DNA of 64,000 nucleotides from NCBI GenBank assembly GCA_022786605.1, contig JALFWW010000015.1, positions 62,001 through 126,000 of the forward strand, written 5' to 3'. The translations under genes and the position numbers were made by a program. Source of the DNA: Clostridia bacterium (GTDB lineage Bacteria > Bacillota > Clostridia > Lachnospirales > Anaerotignaceae). Below the pieces are notes generated by a model. The model worked only from the letters and a program-made list of their open reading frames with translations, did no database searches and had not been told where the DNA came from. Shown piece after piece: positions 36,306 to 46,226 of the stretch. Within the stretch, counting starts at the first letter, position 1, and each line of letters begins with the position of its first letter.

Positions 36306-38216
36306 TTATTTTCTCACCCTGTTTTTACCCCAAAGAGAGGATTTCAACAGTGTCAGAATGATCAGTGCCAGTACAACGATGCTGCCGATTGTACCCAGGC
36401 TGAAGCCTTTGAGAGGTGCGGAAGGGTCGATGGTAAATACTGCCAGAATAGCCAGAATAGCCAGTGCGATACCAACCAGACCTTCGCCGGCAATCATACC
36501 AGCGCAGTACAGAGTACCGTCGTTGATCTGTGCGTCTTTTGTTTTCTGGTCTACATTCTTTCTTCTGTTCATCAGCAGATTGATGATACCGCCAATCATG
36601 ATACATGCATTCAGCTGAACGGGAAGATACAGACCAACCGCGAAAGGCATTACAGGTACACCAACGATTTCAATGCCGATGGCAATGAATACGCCGATGA
36701 ATACCAGAGACCAAGGCAGGTCACCGCCCATGATACCTTCTACGATCATTTTCATCAGTGTTGCCTGAGGTGCGGGGATTTCTGTTGTGCCATAGCCCCA
36801 TGCTTTGTGCAGCAGGTACAGAACGCCGCCGATGGCAAGGGAAGAAGCCAGGATACCGATCAGTTCACCGATCTGCTGTTTTTTCGGTGTTGCGCCCAGC
36901 AGGTAACCTGTTTTCAGGTCCTGAGAAGTGTCACCAGCCAGAGCGGCGATAACACAGATAACGGAACCGATAGCAATGGCACCTGTCATACCTTCGATAC
37001 CTGTCATACCCATGGATTTGAGCAGCAGTGTTGCAATCAGCAGTGTTGCGATTGCCATACCGGAAACGGGGTTGTTGGAGCTGCCTACCAGACCAACCAT
37101 ACGGGCGGAAACGGTTGCAAAGAAGAAACCGAATACAACGATCATGATTGCGCCTGCCAGATTAACAGGGATTGCGGGGAACAGCCAGATAACCAGCGCA
37201 ACTACAGCGATACTGATCAGGATTACATTCATAGGCAGATCCTGTTCTGTACGTGCTGTACCGCGGCCGCCGCTGTTTTTCAGACCCTTCATTGCCTGTG
37301 CAAAAGTGCTGCAGATCAGAGGGAAGGATTTGATCAGGCTGATCAGACCGCCGGTTGCGATAGCGCCGGCACCGATGTAACGAACATAGCTGCCCCAAAT
37401 ACCGCTGGGACCGCTGTCTGCGAAGATCTGCGCGATGGTTGTTGTACCGGGATACATCACAATATCGCTGCCGAACAGCAGAATGATGGGAATCAGTACA
37501 CACCAGCCAAACAGACCACCTACAAACATGTAAGAAGCGATTCTGGGACCTACGATGTAGCCAACACCGATCAGTGCAGGGTAGATCTGTGTACCGATCT
37601 GACCGCCCAGACTCTTAAATGTGTAGTTGATTTCACTGGGAACCAGTTTCAGACCGTCCACAATGAATTTGAAGATGGCTGCAAAGCCCATGCCTTTGAA
37701 TACGGTAGAAGCATTTGTACCGCCTTCTTCACCAGCCAGCAGAACGTCTGCGCAGGCTGTACCTTCAGGATAGGGCAGAGTTGCATGTTCCTTTACAATC
37801 AGTGCGTTACGCAGGGGTACCATGAACATAACGCCAAGGATACCGCCGCACAGCGCGATGACAGTGATTTCCAGAAGACCGGGGTTTTCCCCTTTGCCTT
37901 CTGCTGCCCACAGGAACAGGGCGGGCAGAGTGAAGATTGCGCCGGCTGCCAGAGATTCACCGGCAGAACCGATGGTCTGTACGATATTGCTTTCCAGAAT
38001 GGAGTTTTTCTTCATGATGATACGGATAACCGCCATGGAGATAACTGCCGCAGGAATGGAAGCGGATACTGTCAGACCAACACGAAGACCTAAGTATGCA
38101 TTTGCTGCACCGAAGATGATCGCTAACAGGACACCAACGATAACGGATGTCACTGTGATTTCCGGGGTTACTTTCTCCGCCGGAATGTAAGGTTTGAAAT
38201 CTTTGTTTTCGCTCAT
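36306..38216 (-). CDS. OPT-family oligopeptide transporter
   Basis: 636 residues, with about 14-16 hydrophobic segments. Opens near YIPAEKVTPEITVTSVIVGV and AYLGLRVGLTVSASIPAAVI; the GDTSQDLKTGYLLGATPKKQQ block and the NP-type central repeat fit the bacterial OPT branch. It should move peptides or metal chelates (such as siderophore-like compounds) inward with protons; the substrate is unknown. Promoter at 38261-38289. A PqqD-like gene follows directly. Confidence 0.9.
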   Translation of the reverse strand: MSENKDFKPYIPAEKVTPEITVTSVIVGVLLAIIFGAANAYLGLRVGLTVSASIPAAVISMAVIRIIMKKNSILESNIVQTIGSAGESLAAGAIFTLPALFLWAAEGKGENPGLLEITVIALCGGILGVMFMVPLRNALIVKEHATLPYPEGTACADVLLAGEEGGTNASTVFKGMGFAAIFKFIVDGLKLVPSEINYTFKSLGGQIGTQIYPALIGVGYIVGPRIASYMFVGGLFGWCVLIPIILLFGSDIVMYPGTTTIAQIFADSGPSGIWGSYVRYIGAGAIATGGLISLIKSFPLICSTFAQAMKGLKNSGGRGTARTEQDLPMNVILISIAVVALVIWLFPAIPVNLAGAIMIVVFGFFFATVSARMVGLVGSSNNPVSGMAIATLLIATLLLKSMGMTGIEGMTGAIAIGSVICVIAALAGDTSQDLKTGYLLGATPKKQQIGELIGILASSLAIGGVLYLLHKAWGYGTTEIPAPQATLMKMIVEGIMGGDLPWSLVFIGVFIAIGIEIVGVPVMPFAVGLYLPVQLNACIMIGGIINLLMNRRKNVDQKTKDAQINDGTLYCAGMIAGEGLVGIALAILAILAVFTIDPSAPLKGFSLGTIGSIVVLALIILTLLKSSLWGKNRVRK

Positions 38217-38260
38217 GTTTCTCTTCCTTCTCTATTCTTTTTGATTGGCAAACACATACC

Positions 38261-38289
38261 AGTATAGTATAAAACAGCATGCATGACAA
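38261..38289 (-). promoter_or_regulatory. Sigma-A-type promoter of the OPT transporter operon
   Basis: Minus strand TTGTCA and TATACT separated by 17 bases, start of transcription about 40 bases before the start codon. Confidence 0.75.
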
Positions 38290-38631
38290 GGCGTTTATGC
38301 ATATTTTGTTTATTTTTTTTGTAAAATTATCGTAATTCCCAGATATTTACAGAGTTTATTTTGGATTTTTTTTATGTAAATTGTACAGAAATAGATACTT
38401 GTATGAGAAGAATGGCGGAAATCTCAAATTGTTTTCAATCATGAGTTGAGAAAAATAACCAATACTCGAAATGAATAATGTGATGCATGTGTGCATAAAA
38501 GTGCGAAAATGGATGGATAAAGAAGAAAAACGTGCTTGTATGTTTGTTTTGTGAATATAAAATGGGAAAAAAGATATGAAACTTAATCCATCAATAATCT
38601 TTATATCAGACAAATGCCTGACAATACAGAA
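38290..38631. other. AT-rich intergenic stretch
   Basis: No convincing coding region or strong hairpin. An 85-codon minus-strand frame lacks a ribosome site and codon pattern. The stretch may hold upstream regulatory sequence of the OPT transporter. Confidence 0.5.
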
Positions 38632-38829
38632 AAGAAGTGTGCAGTATCAAAAGGGCGCTTCTTCAGAAAACAATGTTTTTCTTTTTGCTGATTTCTAAAT
38701 AGAAACCAAGATGGCTGTTTTCAAAAGAGGTTCTTGTACAATTGAGATAGAAAGAAGATAGTCGAAACCTTTTTATCCTAAGGATTTCGACTATCTTTGT
38801 TTTTTATGAAGAAGTCAACCAGACAGCTT
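38632..38829 (+). repeat. Diverged palindromic element, copy D
   Basis: Same left block (GAAAACAATG..CTGATTTCT), central GATGGCTGTTTTC and a late hairpin in the same place as in copies A-C. The hairpin (left arm 38755-38769, right arm 38782-38797) has a different sequence, core AGATAGTCGAAA paired with TTTCGACTATCT, yet pairs over 15 bp. Flanks AAAAGAAGTGT and ACAGCTTCTTTT are partly complementary, as at the other copies. Confidence 0.7.
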
Positions 38830-38853
38830 CTTTTTTGTGAATAGATGTTCGGA

Positions 38854-39489
38854 TCAGAGCAGTTCTTCATAGCTGCGAATATAACGATCCGCAGTGGTGG
38901 CTATGACTTCTTTTTCGCTGCAGGCAGTGGGATCAGCAATGGCATAAACGGTAAATCCGCCTTGCTTTGCGCTTTTGATGGCGTAATAAGCGTCTTCAAA
39001 AACAACTGTATCCTGCAGGGTGCCGCCCAATCGCTCCATCATCATTTGGAATACTTTGGGGCTGTCTTTGGATGCACCCACTTCGGTACAGGTTGCCACA
39101 AATTCAAAATAGGGCAGTAATTCCAGCCGATTCAGCGCAAGATGGATGTAATCCGCTTCGGAAGCGGTCAGAATACACATCTTTGTACCTTTGTTTTTTT
39201 CCATTTCTAAAAATTCCTTTACAAAAGGCTTCAGTGGAATGGAGTGAGCATACTGATCCGCAACATAAGAGATAACTTCGTCACAGATTTCCCGCACACT
39301 TTGCGTTGCCCCCAATTCCTGACGGAAAAATTCTGCTGTCTGTGGCAGAGTCTGTTTTTTCATCACGGAAAGCAGGTTGGGGGGGATGGGAATATTGTGG
39401 CTTTCCAGATAGCGTTTTCCTGTGTTTCTCCAGACGGGCATGGAGTCAATGAGCGTGCCGTCCAGATCAAAAATAATATGTTTTGTCAT
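38854..39489 (-). CDS. HAD-family phosphatase
   Basis: 211 residues; the start at 39489 follows AAGGA seven bases upstream, and an in-frame start six codons earlier would overlap the preceding stop. HAD motif I is IFDLDGTLIDSMP, motif II ILTASEAD, motif III around GASKDSPKVF, motif IV VVFEDAYYAIKSAKQGG. Cap subclass I. The preceding gene encodes a thiamine-binding-like protein, so a thiamine-phosphate phosphatase is conceivable but unproven. Confidence 0.85.
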   Translation of the reverse strand: MTKHIIFDLDGTLIDSMPVWRNTGKRYLESHNIPIPPNLLSVMKKQTLPQTAEFFRQELGATQSVREICDEVISYVADQYAHSIPLKPFVKEFLEMEKNKGTKMCILTASEADYIHLALNRLELLPYFEFVATCTEVGASKDSPKVFQMMMERLGGTLQDTVVFEDAYYAIKSAKQGGFTVYAIADPTACSEKEVIATTADRYIRSYEELL

Positions 39490-39503
39490 ATGCGTATCCT
39501 TAC

Positions 39504-39800
39504 TCATTTATTGAATTTATCAATTTTTTCGTTGATGGTCAGTACCCCGGTCGGATTGTGGAATACTTTGATGTATGTTTTTGTGGAAGGCGCGCCTTCT
39601 TCAATGGGGATTTCCTGACAGCGTTTCGCAATTGCCATCAGACCTTCCAAATCTCCCTCAATGGTGGTTTCAAAAGGACCAACCACATAATGATAACCAG
39701 TGCTGTCAATGTAGGCGATGACTTTATCTACAATGGCAAGAACCTTTTCTGTTTCTGTAACGTCAGGCAGTACCTGTACTGCAATACTTGTTGTATACAT
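39504..39800 (-). CDS. Thiamine-binding protein, MTH1187/YkoF-like (DUF77)
   Basis: 98 residues, GAGGTTTTG before the ATG. TTSIAVQVLPDV, VDKVIAYIDSTGYHYVVGPFETTIEGDLEGLM and a late ALKTYIKVFHNP-like block fit the MTH1187 family, a ferredoxin-like fold dimer that binds thiamine or related molecules. It may sense or buffer thiamine. Fourteen bases separate it from the HAD gene, so the two are one unit. Confidence 0.85.
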   Translation of the reverse strand: MYTTSIAVQVLPDVTETEKVLAIVDKVIAYIDSTGYHYVVGPFETTIEGDLEGLMAIAKRCQEIPIEEGAPSTKTYIKVFHNPTGVLTINEKIDKFNK

Positions 39801-39901
39801 TTTTCAAAACCTCCTTTTTCCGACAGTTTAGCACTTTTTGAAAAAAAAGGCAAGGGCGGCATAAAGAAGCAAAAAGGCTGAAAATACGGTGTTTTAGGCA
39901 G

Positions 39902-39933
39902 AAAAAAGTCCTTACCTGTGAAGGTAAGGACGG
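39902..39933 (-). terminator. Intrinsic terminator after the NhaC antiporter gene
   Basis: Minus strand GTCCTTACC pairs with GGTAAGGAC, followed by T6. Confidence 0.85.
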
Positions 39934-39938
39934 AAGTA

Positions 39939-41252
39939 TCAGGCTTTTTTCTTTTCAAGAATGATAAATACCAGTGCACAGATACCCAGCAGGATGGGGT
40001 AGTAACAGTAAGGTACGATTTCTACAGAAGAAACGCTGACAGCAGCGGTAGCCGTTGCGGCAGAAGCGTAAAGGAGCTGTGCGCCGTAAGGAATCAGTCC
40101 CTGGAAAACAGAAGTGAAAATATCCAGCAAAGATGCTGTTCTCTTAGGAGAAATATCATAATCGTTAGCGATTTCTTTGGCGATGGGACCGGCAATGACG
40201 ATGGCAACGGTGTTGTTGGCTGTGGAACAGTCTACAACAGAAGACAAGGCAGCAATCCCGATCTGTGCGCCTTTGGGTCCGTGGATACAGCGGCGGATGA
40301 TGTACAGCAGCCAGTCGATACCGCCATTCTGACGAACCAGAGAAACCAGACCGGCAACAATGATGGAAATAACAGTAATATCATACATACCCATGATGCC
40401 TTCACCGATGATGCCAAAGCTTTCGATGAGTGTGAAATCTCCATAAGCAATACCAATGCAGAGAGAAAGCACAGTACCTCCTACCAGCAGCATAAATACA
40501 TTCAGACCAGCCAGAGCACCAATGAGTACCACCAGATAAGGCACAATACGGATGAAATTGTATTCCAGCGCTTCTTCAATGACATAATCGTTACCTTTTG
40601 TCCGCAGGAACAGCAAAATGGCTGTGAGGATTGCGGCAGGCAGGGCGATTTTAAAGTTTTCGCGGAATTTGTCTTTCATATCGCAGCCTTGGGTTCTGGT
40701 AGCCGCGATGGTTGTATCAGAGATCATGGACAGGTTGTCCCCGAACATAGCGCCGCAGACAGCGGCACCGATACACAGAGGCATGGCAATGCCGGTTTTT
40801 TCACTGATACCGATGGCGATGGGAGCCAGTGCGACAATGGTGCCAACAGATGTACCCATGGAGGTGGAAATGAAGCAGCCTACCACAAATACGCCTACTA
40901 CGGCAACACTGCCAGGCATAATGGACAAACCGAAGTTTACTGTGGAGTCTACACCGCCAGCTGCTTTGACGGAAGCGGAGAATGCGCCTGCAAGGATAAA
41001 TACCAGACACATGATCATGATGTTTTCGTCACCGGCGCCACGAGCCATGTTGTTCAGCTTTTCTTCAAACGAAAGTTTTTGACCCTTGGGGTTTTGCAGA
41101 AAAGCTACAACAAGTGCGATGACGAAGCCGACAATGGCAGGCAGGGAATCGCCGAACATGCCGCCATGAGAGTTGTCGATGATACCCACTGCGATGAACA
41201 GTACCAGGAACACCACAATGGGAATCAGCGCGAAAGGATTGCCTTTTTTCAT
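39939..41252 (-). CDS. NhaC-family Na+/H+ antiporter-like membrane protein
   Basis: 437 residues with about 11-12 hydrophobic segments. GNPFALIPIVVFLVLF opens it; STSMGTSVGTIVALAPIAIG and CGAMFGDNLSMISDTTIAAT are the NhaC hallmark blocks. Members exchange Na+ for protons or, in subgroups, Na+-coupled malate and lactate, or amino acids; subgroup is not clear. The gene is single and ends at a terminator. Confidence 0.85.
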   Translation of the reverse strand: MKKGNPFALIPIVVFLVLFIAVGIIDNSHGGMFGDSLPAIVGFVIALVVAFLQNPKGQKLSFEEKLNNMARGAGDENIMIMCLVFILAGAFSASVKAAGGVDSTVNFGLSIMPGSVAVVGVFVVGCFISTSMGTSVGTIVALAPIAIGISEKTGIAMPLCIGAAVCGAMFGDNLSMISDTTIAATRTQGCDMKDKFRENFKIALPAAILTAILLFLRTKGNDYVIEEALEYNFIRIVPYLVVLIGALAGLNVFMLLVGGTVLSLCIGIAYGDFTLIESFGIIGEGIMGMYDITVISIIVAGLVSLVRQNGGIDWLLYIIRRCIHGPKGAQIGIAALSSVVDCSTANNTVAIVIAGPIAKEIANDYDISPKRTASLLDIFTSVFQGLIPYGAQLLYASAATATAAVSVSSVEIVPYCYYPILLGICALVFIILEKKKA

Positions 41253-42517
<1,265 letters not shown>

Positions 42518-42640
42518 AGACAATATCAGAGATAATTTCTATTTTTTTACAGTTTCATCAGAAAAAAAGACAGATGCGCAGGCAAAGTTTTTCTCTGTTT
42601 TGTGTAAAATGGAAAAAAAGGAGGAAACTGTCTGGAGGAC

Positions 42641-42669
42641 TTGTTTCTGCGCACATTGTGCCGTATAAT
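42641..42669 (+). promoter_or_regulatory. Sigma-A promoter of a short transcript
   Basis: TTGTTT and consensus TATAAT separated by 17 bases. Transcription would begin about 42676. Confidence 0.75.
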
Positions 42670-42675
42670 ATAGGT

Positions 42676-42734
42676 CGATATTCTGTCAACCAAAGGGGCC
42701 CGATGTCTGCCGCTGGCAGGCATCGGATTTTTTT
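42676..42734 (+). ncRNA. Candidate short leader RNA or small RNA
   Basis: Between the promoter above and a strong terminator (42699-42734: CCGATGTCTGCC paired with GGCAGGCATCGG, T7) lies a transcript of only about 60 bases. No open reading frame of note is inside. It could be an attenuator for the acyltransferase gene 84 bases further on, or a free small RNA. Confidence 0.5.
42699..42734 (+). terminator. Strong intrinsic terminator or attenuator
   Basis: GCCCGATGTCTGCC with GGCAGGCATCGG, loop of about three bases, then AT7. Confidence 0.85.
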
Positions 42735-42817
42735 GGAAACAATTTCGACAAAATGCAACTTTTTTTGCGTTTATTTTGTCTTATGAATAGAGAGAAAGAA
42801 ATAGGAGGAACAGTGCG

Positions 42818-44152
42818 TTGGATTTTGGAAGCATTCCGTTTATTATATGGTTTTTGCCTATATTTGTTTTGATATATTATTTGATACCTTCAGCTCAAGG
42901 GAAAAAAGCTGCCATTATTATCGGCAGTATTTTCTTTTATGCAGTATCGGCTTTGTCATGGCTGCCCTATTTGCTGGGTCTGACTGTTTTGGCAGTGGTT
43001 GCTGCATATGGAATACGGAAAAAAGGTAAGCCGGTTTTGGTCATATCGGTTTTGGCATTTACAGCGTTTCTGATTTGGAATAAAGCATCAGATCAGTTGA
43101 TGCCTGGTGTCAGCTTTGTGATTTTCACGATTTTGGCTCTGTTGGTTGATACTTATCGTAATCCTACAGAAAAAGGCTTGCTGGATCTGTTGTCATATAT
43201 TCTGTTTTTTCCGAAACTGATTTCTGGTCCCATTGCTCGTCTGGAACAGATGGAAACGAGAAAAGTACGTCTTATGGGGGAAAAACCGCCGCGCAATGGT
43301 GTAAATATTGAATATGGCGCAGTGTGTTTTATTATCGGTTTGGGGTATAAAGTGCTTCTTGCCAATCAGTTGGCAGGGCTTTGGCGGGAGATTCAAACCA
43401 TTGGTCTGCCTAGTGTTTCCACGCAGCTGGCATGGATGGGGGTCATTGGCTTTAGCCTTCAATTGTATTTCGATTTTCAGGGTTATTCTCTGATGGCAAT
43501 CGGGATTGCGAAGATGCTTGGATATACTATGCCAACGAACTTTGACAGTCCTTATTTGTCAAAATCTGTTTCTGAGTTTTACCGTCGCTGGCATATGACC
43601 CTTGGCGCGTGGTTTCGGGATTATGTTTATATCCCTTTGGGCGGCAGCCGTAAGGGAACTATCAGAACCGTTGTCAATCTTTTTGCCGTATGGCTTCTGA
43701 CTGGGTTGTGGCATGGTTTTGGCATAAACTTCCTGATGTGGGGCATGTTCCTGTTTTTCTGGATCGCCATGGAAAAAATCTGGCTGCGCAAATTTCTGGA
43801 AAACAAACCGTGGCTGGCGCATATTTATGTATTGTTGATGATCCCCTTGTCCTGGGTGTTTTTCGCACTTCCTGAATTATCAGACATTGTCTGGTGTTTC
43901 CTGCGGCTCTTTGGACCTTTTGTGCCTTATGAAGGCATTAATGTATCCCCGGGGGATTATGTGAAATACGGCAGTATGTATGGACCATTTTTGCTGGCTG
44001 GCATTTTCTTCGCTTTTCCTTTTGGAGAAAAATGGCTGAAGCGGAATTATCGCCGTACTTTGGGCATACTGGTACTGCTGGCAATTTTTTGGTTGTCGAT
44101 TTACCAGATTGCGATGGGATTGAACAACCCCTTTATGTATTTTTCATTTTGA
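42818..44152 (+). CDS. MBOAT-family membrane O-acyltransferase (AlgI/DltB-like)
   Basis: 444 residues from a TTG start with AGGAGG at 42803-42808. About 10 membrane segments. WHMTLGAWFRDYVYIPLGGS and LLTGLWHGFGINFLMWG are the MBOAT signatures; the His of LWHG is the active residue. DltB/AlgI-type proteins pass acyl groups across the membrane to surface polymers. The coupled SGNH hydrolase-type gene is the usual extracellular partner. No dltA or dltC is visible, which argues for polysaccharide O-acetylation rather than D-alanylation. Confidence 0.93.
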   Translation: MDFGSIPFIIWFLPIFVLIYYLIPSAQGKKAAIIIGSIFFYAVSALSWLPYLLGLTVLAVVAAYGIRKKGKPVLVISVLAFTAFLIWNKASDQLMPGVSFVIFTILALLVDTYRNPTEKGLLDLLSYILFFPKLISGPIARLEQMETRKVRLMGEKPPRNGVNIEYGAVCFIIGLGYKVLLANQLAGLWREIQTIGLPSVSTQLAWMGVIGFSLQLYFDFQGYSLMAIGIAKMLGYTMPTNFDSPYLSKSVSEFYRRWHMTLGAWFRDYVYIPLGGSRKGTIRTVVNLFAVWLLTGLWHGFGINFLMWGMFLFFWIAMEKIWLRKFLENKPWLAHIYVLLMIPLSWVFFALPELSDIVWCFLRLFGPFVPYEGINVSPGDYVKYGSMYGPFLLAGIFFAFPFGEKWLKRNYRRTLGILVLLAIFWLSIYQIAMGLNNPFMYFSF

Positions 44153-44163
44153 GGTGATGCACA

Positions 44164-45018
44164 ATGAGAAAATTCAAATATCCGCTGCTGTTGCTGGTGA
44201 TTTTGTCTATGGTAGCGGCAGAGAGTTATGGGCAGTATGTACGTGTTCATGGACTTGTTGAAATGAATGATGATAAATTGCATCCCGGTGTTGCCTATGC
44301 CTGTTTGGATTTGAAAAATCGTATGCAAAACAGCGGCAAAACAGAAACTACATGGAATGTTTTTGCGGGTATCGGGCAGGAACCAGAGGCAGAGGAATGG
44401 CCTATCCGGGAATTTGAAACAGTGGATCGCTCTTATTTTGATGATGCATTGTTTATTGGGGATTCCCGTATGGTAGGAATGTCAGAGTATTCCGGTTTGG
44501 ATAACGCGACTTATTATGCGGAAGTAGGTCTGACCATCTATTCCCTGTTTGAAAAACCCATTGCTCCTTTGGCGGACGGCAGTATGGGAACATTGGAACA
44601 GGCGCTGCGGGAAAAACAGTTCGGCAAGATTTATCTGATGGTTGGCATCAATGAATTAGGGACTGGTACCAGAGAAAAGTTCTTGGAAACATATGCGGCT
44701 GCGGTGGAACACATTAAAGAATTGCAGCCAAATGCCATTATTTTCATCCAGGGCATTCTGTATGTAACGGAGGAACGCTCCGCGAAAGATGAATATATTA
44801 ATAATTTGAATATCCAGCTGCGCAATATGGATATTTCTAAGCTGGCAGATCAGCGACGGACATTCTATATTGATGTGAATACGGTATATTCTGACGGCAA
44901 GGGCAATCTTTCCACGGAATATACTTTCGACAGTGCTCATTTGAAGGCAGCCTGCTATGACCAGTGGGTGACATTTCTGATGGAACACGGCATTGTAACC
45001 ACACCGCCGGAAAGCTGA
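44164..45018 (+). CDS. SGNH/GDSL-type hydrolase, MBOAT partner
   Basis: 284 residues, 11 bases after the acyltransferase. A hydrophobic N-terminal segment (about 7-22) anchors or exports it. Block I is FIGDSRMVG (catalytic Ser), block III YLMVGINELG (Asn), and block V DSAHLKAAC supplies Asp and His. In acyltransferase partners of this kind the SGNH domain finishes acyl transfer to the surface glycan. The pair therefore probably O-acetylates a cell-wall polymer; the acceptor is unknown. Confidence 0.85.
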   Translation: MRKFKYPLLLLVILSMVAAESYGQYVRVHGLVEMNDDKLHPGVAYACLDLKNRMQNSGKTETTWNVFAGIGQEPEAEEWPIREFETVDRSYFDDALFIGDSRMVGMSEYSGLDNATYYAEVGLTIYSLFEKPIAPLADGSMGTLEQALREKQFGKIYLMVGINELGTGTREKFLETYAAAVEHIKELQPNAIIFIQGILYVTEERSAKDEYINNLNIQLRNMDISKLADQRRTFYIDVNTVYSDGKGNLSTEYTFDSAHLKAACYDQWVTFLMEHGIVTTPPES

Positions 45019-45054
45019 GAAAAACCCGATAACTTTTTTGTTATCGGGTTTTTT
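45019..45054. terminator. Bidirectional intrinsic terminator
   Basis: AAAACCCGATAAC pairs with GTTATCGGGTTTT around T6, with T/A runs at both ends. Confidence 0.9.
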
Positions 45055-45057
45055 GCA

Positions 45058-45564
45058 TCATGTCTGTTCATATTTGGCATGCCCCACCAAAAAGCCAATG
45101 CTGCCAACCAGAAAATCCTGAAACTGAGAAAGGGAAGCAATGGTATTTTCTGCTGGCAGGGCAGACATGCGTACATAGCTGAGTATTATCAGAGAGAAAA
45201 AACCCACGCCGGCTACAATGAAAATCTGATGACGGATACGGCAGTTTTGGCAGGATGGCAAGGGTTCTCCTTCTGGTAAGTTTATGAGAGAAGTTTTTTC
45301 ACGACTTTCTAAAGGAATTTCTTTTTCAGATTTTTCTGATGTGCTTCCAAAGGCATTGCTGATGAAATAACCAAATATGGTGGCGGCAGAACTGCGGATC
45401 ATGGCATCCATGGCTTCAAATTCTTTTGTAACATCTGGCGTCAAAAAGATATGGCAGGCTGACTGCAGCAATAGAAGAAAGAGAAACAGACAAAGACAGC
45501 GATCAGAAAGGCGTATATGCCCCAACGTGTGGCGGAGCCGTTGATACAGACTTTTTTTCTTCAC
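45058..45564 (-). CDS. Two-segment membrane protein, unknown
   Basis: 168 residues. The N-terminus is basic (KKKSLYQRLRHTLG), then a hydrophobic segment at about 23-44 (LCLFLFLLLLQSACHIFL), a loop carrying an acidic-basic stretch (SEKSEKEIPLESREK) and a CQNCR pair near 106, then a second segment near 113-132. Family not recognised. The minus-strand start has AGGTGATTC upstream. Divergent from the Cys-rich gene. Confidence 0.6.
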   Translation of the reverse strand: MKKKSLYQRLRHTLGHIRLSDRCLCLFLFLLLLQSACHIFLTPDVTKEFEAMDAMIRSSAATIFGYFISNAFGSTSEKSEKEIPLESREKTSLINLPEGEPLPSCQNCRIRHQIFIVAGVGFFSLIILSYVRMSALPAENTIASLSQFQDFLVGSIGFLVGHAKYEQT

Positions 45565-45701
45565 AGAATCACCTGATTTTTGTTTCTTGCTTTATCATAT
45601 GAAGGGAAAGAGCGTCTGTGAAAATATTTTGTTATGACAGTCACCAAAAAGAAAAACAGGCATATTCTGTCAATATAAAAAAATTAAAGGAGTGCTTTTC
45701 A

Positions 45702-46058
45702 ATGGAAATCAATGAAATGGAAAATCAGACTTGTCCGGCAGTGGGGTATCAGGCAGCATCAGTATGTGTACCTGTTACAGTAACACCTTTTGCAGAGGCA
45801 GGAAAAACAGTCACAAAATGCTGTGGTGATCCTGTGGTGGTATCCGGCAAAGATACCTGCGAAGGTGTAAAAAATGGTACTTGTTCTTTCACCATTTCCC
45901 AGAATATCTGTGTAGCTGTACCTGTAGCCTTTGGCGCAGTGGCAACTGTTGGTGACAGTTATGTAAACTGTGCTGGTGCAACAGCAGAAGATGTTTGCTC
46001 TGACTGCGCTGGGATTCCGCCGGTAAAAGAACCCGTGGAGCCTGATGTAGAAGCGTAA
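45702..46058 (+). CDS. Cysteine-rich small protein of clostridial type, unknown
   Basis: 118 residues; ATG at 45702 behind AAAGGAG, whereas an upstream in-frame start would lack a ribosome site. Nine Cys are spread through the protein, including CCGDPVVVSG and CSDCAG. Repeated phrases such as VCVPVTVTPFAEAGKTVT and NICVAVPVAFGAVATVGD give an internal beta-repeat look (Cys-x-Pro-Val-x-Val). No signal peptide is seen. Similar proteins occur in Clostridia and may be spore-surface proteins; that role is inference from composition and the neighbouring sporulation genes. Confidence 0.65.
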   Translation: MEINEMENQTCPAVGYQAASVCVPVTVTPFAEAGKTVTKCCGDPVVVSGKDTCEGVKNGTCSFTISQNICVAVPVAFGAVATVGDSYVNCAGATAEDVCSDCAGIPPVKEPVEPDVEA

Positions 46059-46093
46059 TTGTTTTTTATAAAGATATAAAATTGAACCATTTT

Positions 46094-46138
46094 CCCCTTA
46101 GGGAATCGGCATGAACCCCGGTTTCTTAAGGGGTTTTT
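46094..46138 (+). terminator. Intrinsic terminator after the Cys-rich gene
   Basis: CCCCTTA pairs with TAAGGGG through an interrupted stem, then T5. Confidence 0.75.
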
Positions 46139-46226
46139 ATATCCTATGAAAATTCTGGTGTTTTTGTAGGATTTATGCTAAAATGGATTTGAAACTGAGA
46201 AAAAAATGCAAAAAAAGGAGGCGCAA

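Noticed and set aside
36279-38093. 604-codon frame on the plus strand
   Set aside because: It lies antisense to the OPT transporter, has biased composition rich in Cys, Gln and His, and no ribosome site or domain; a mirror of the real gene's codon use.
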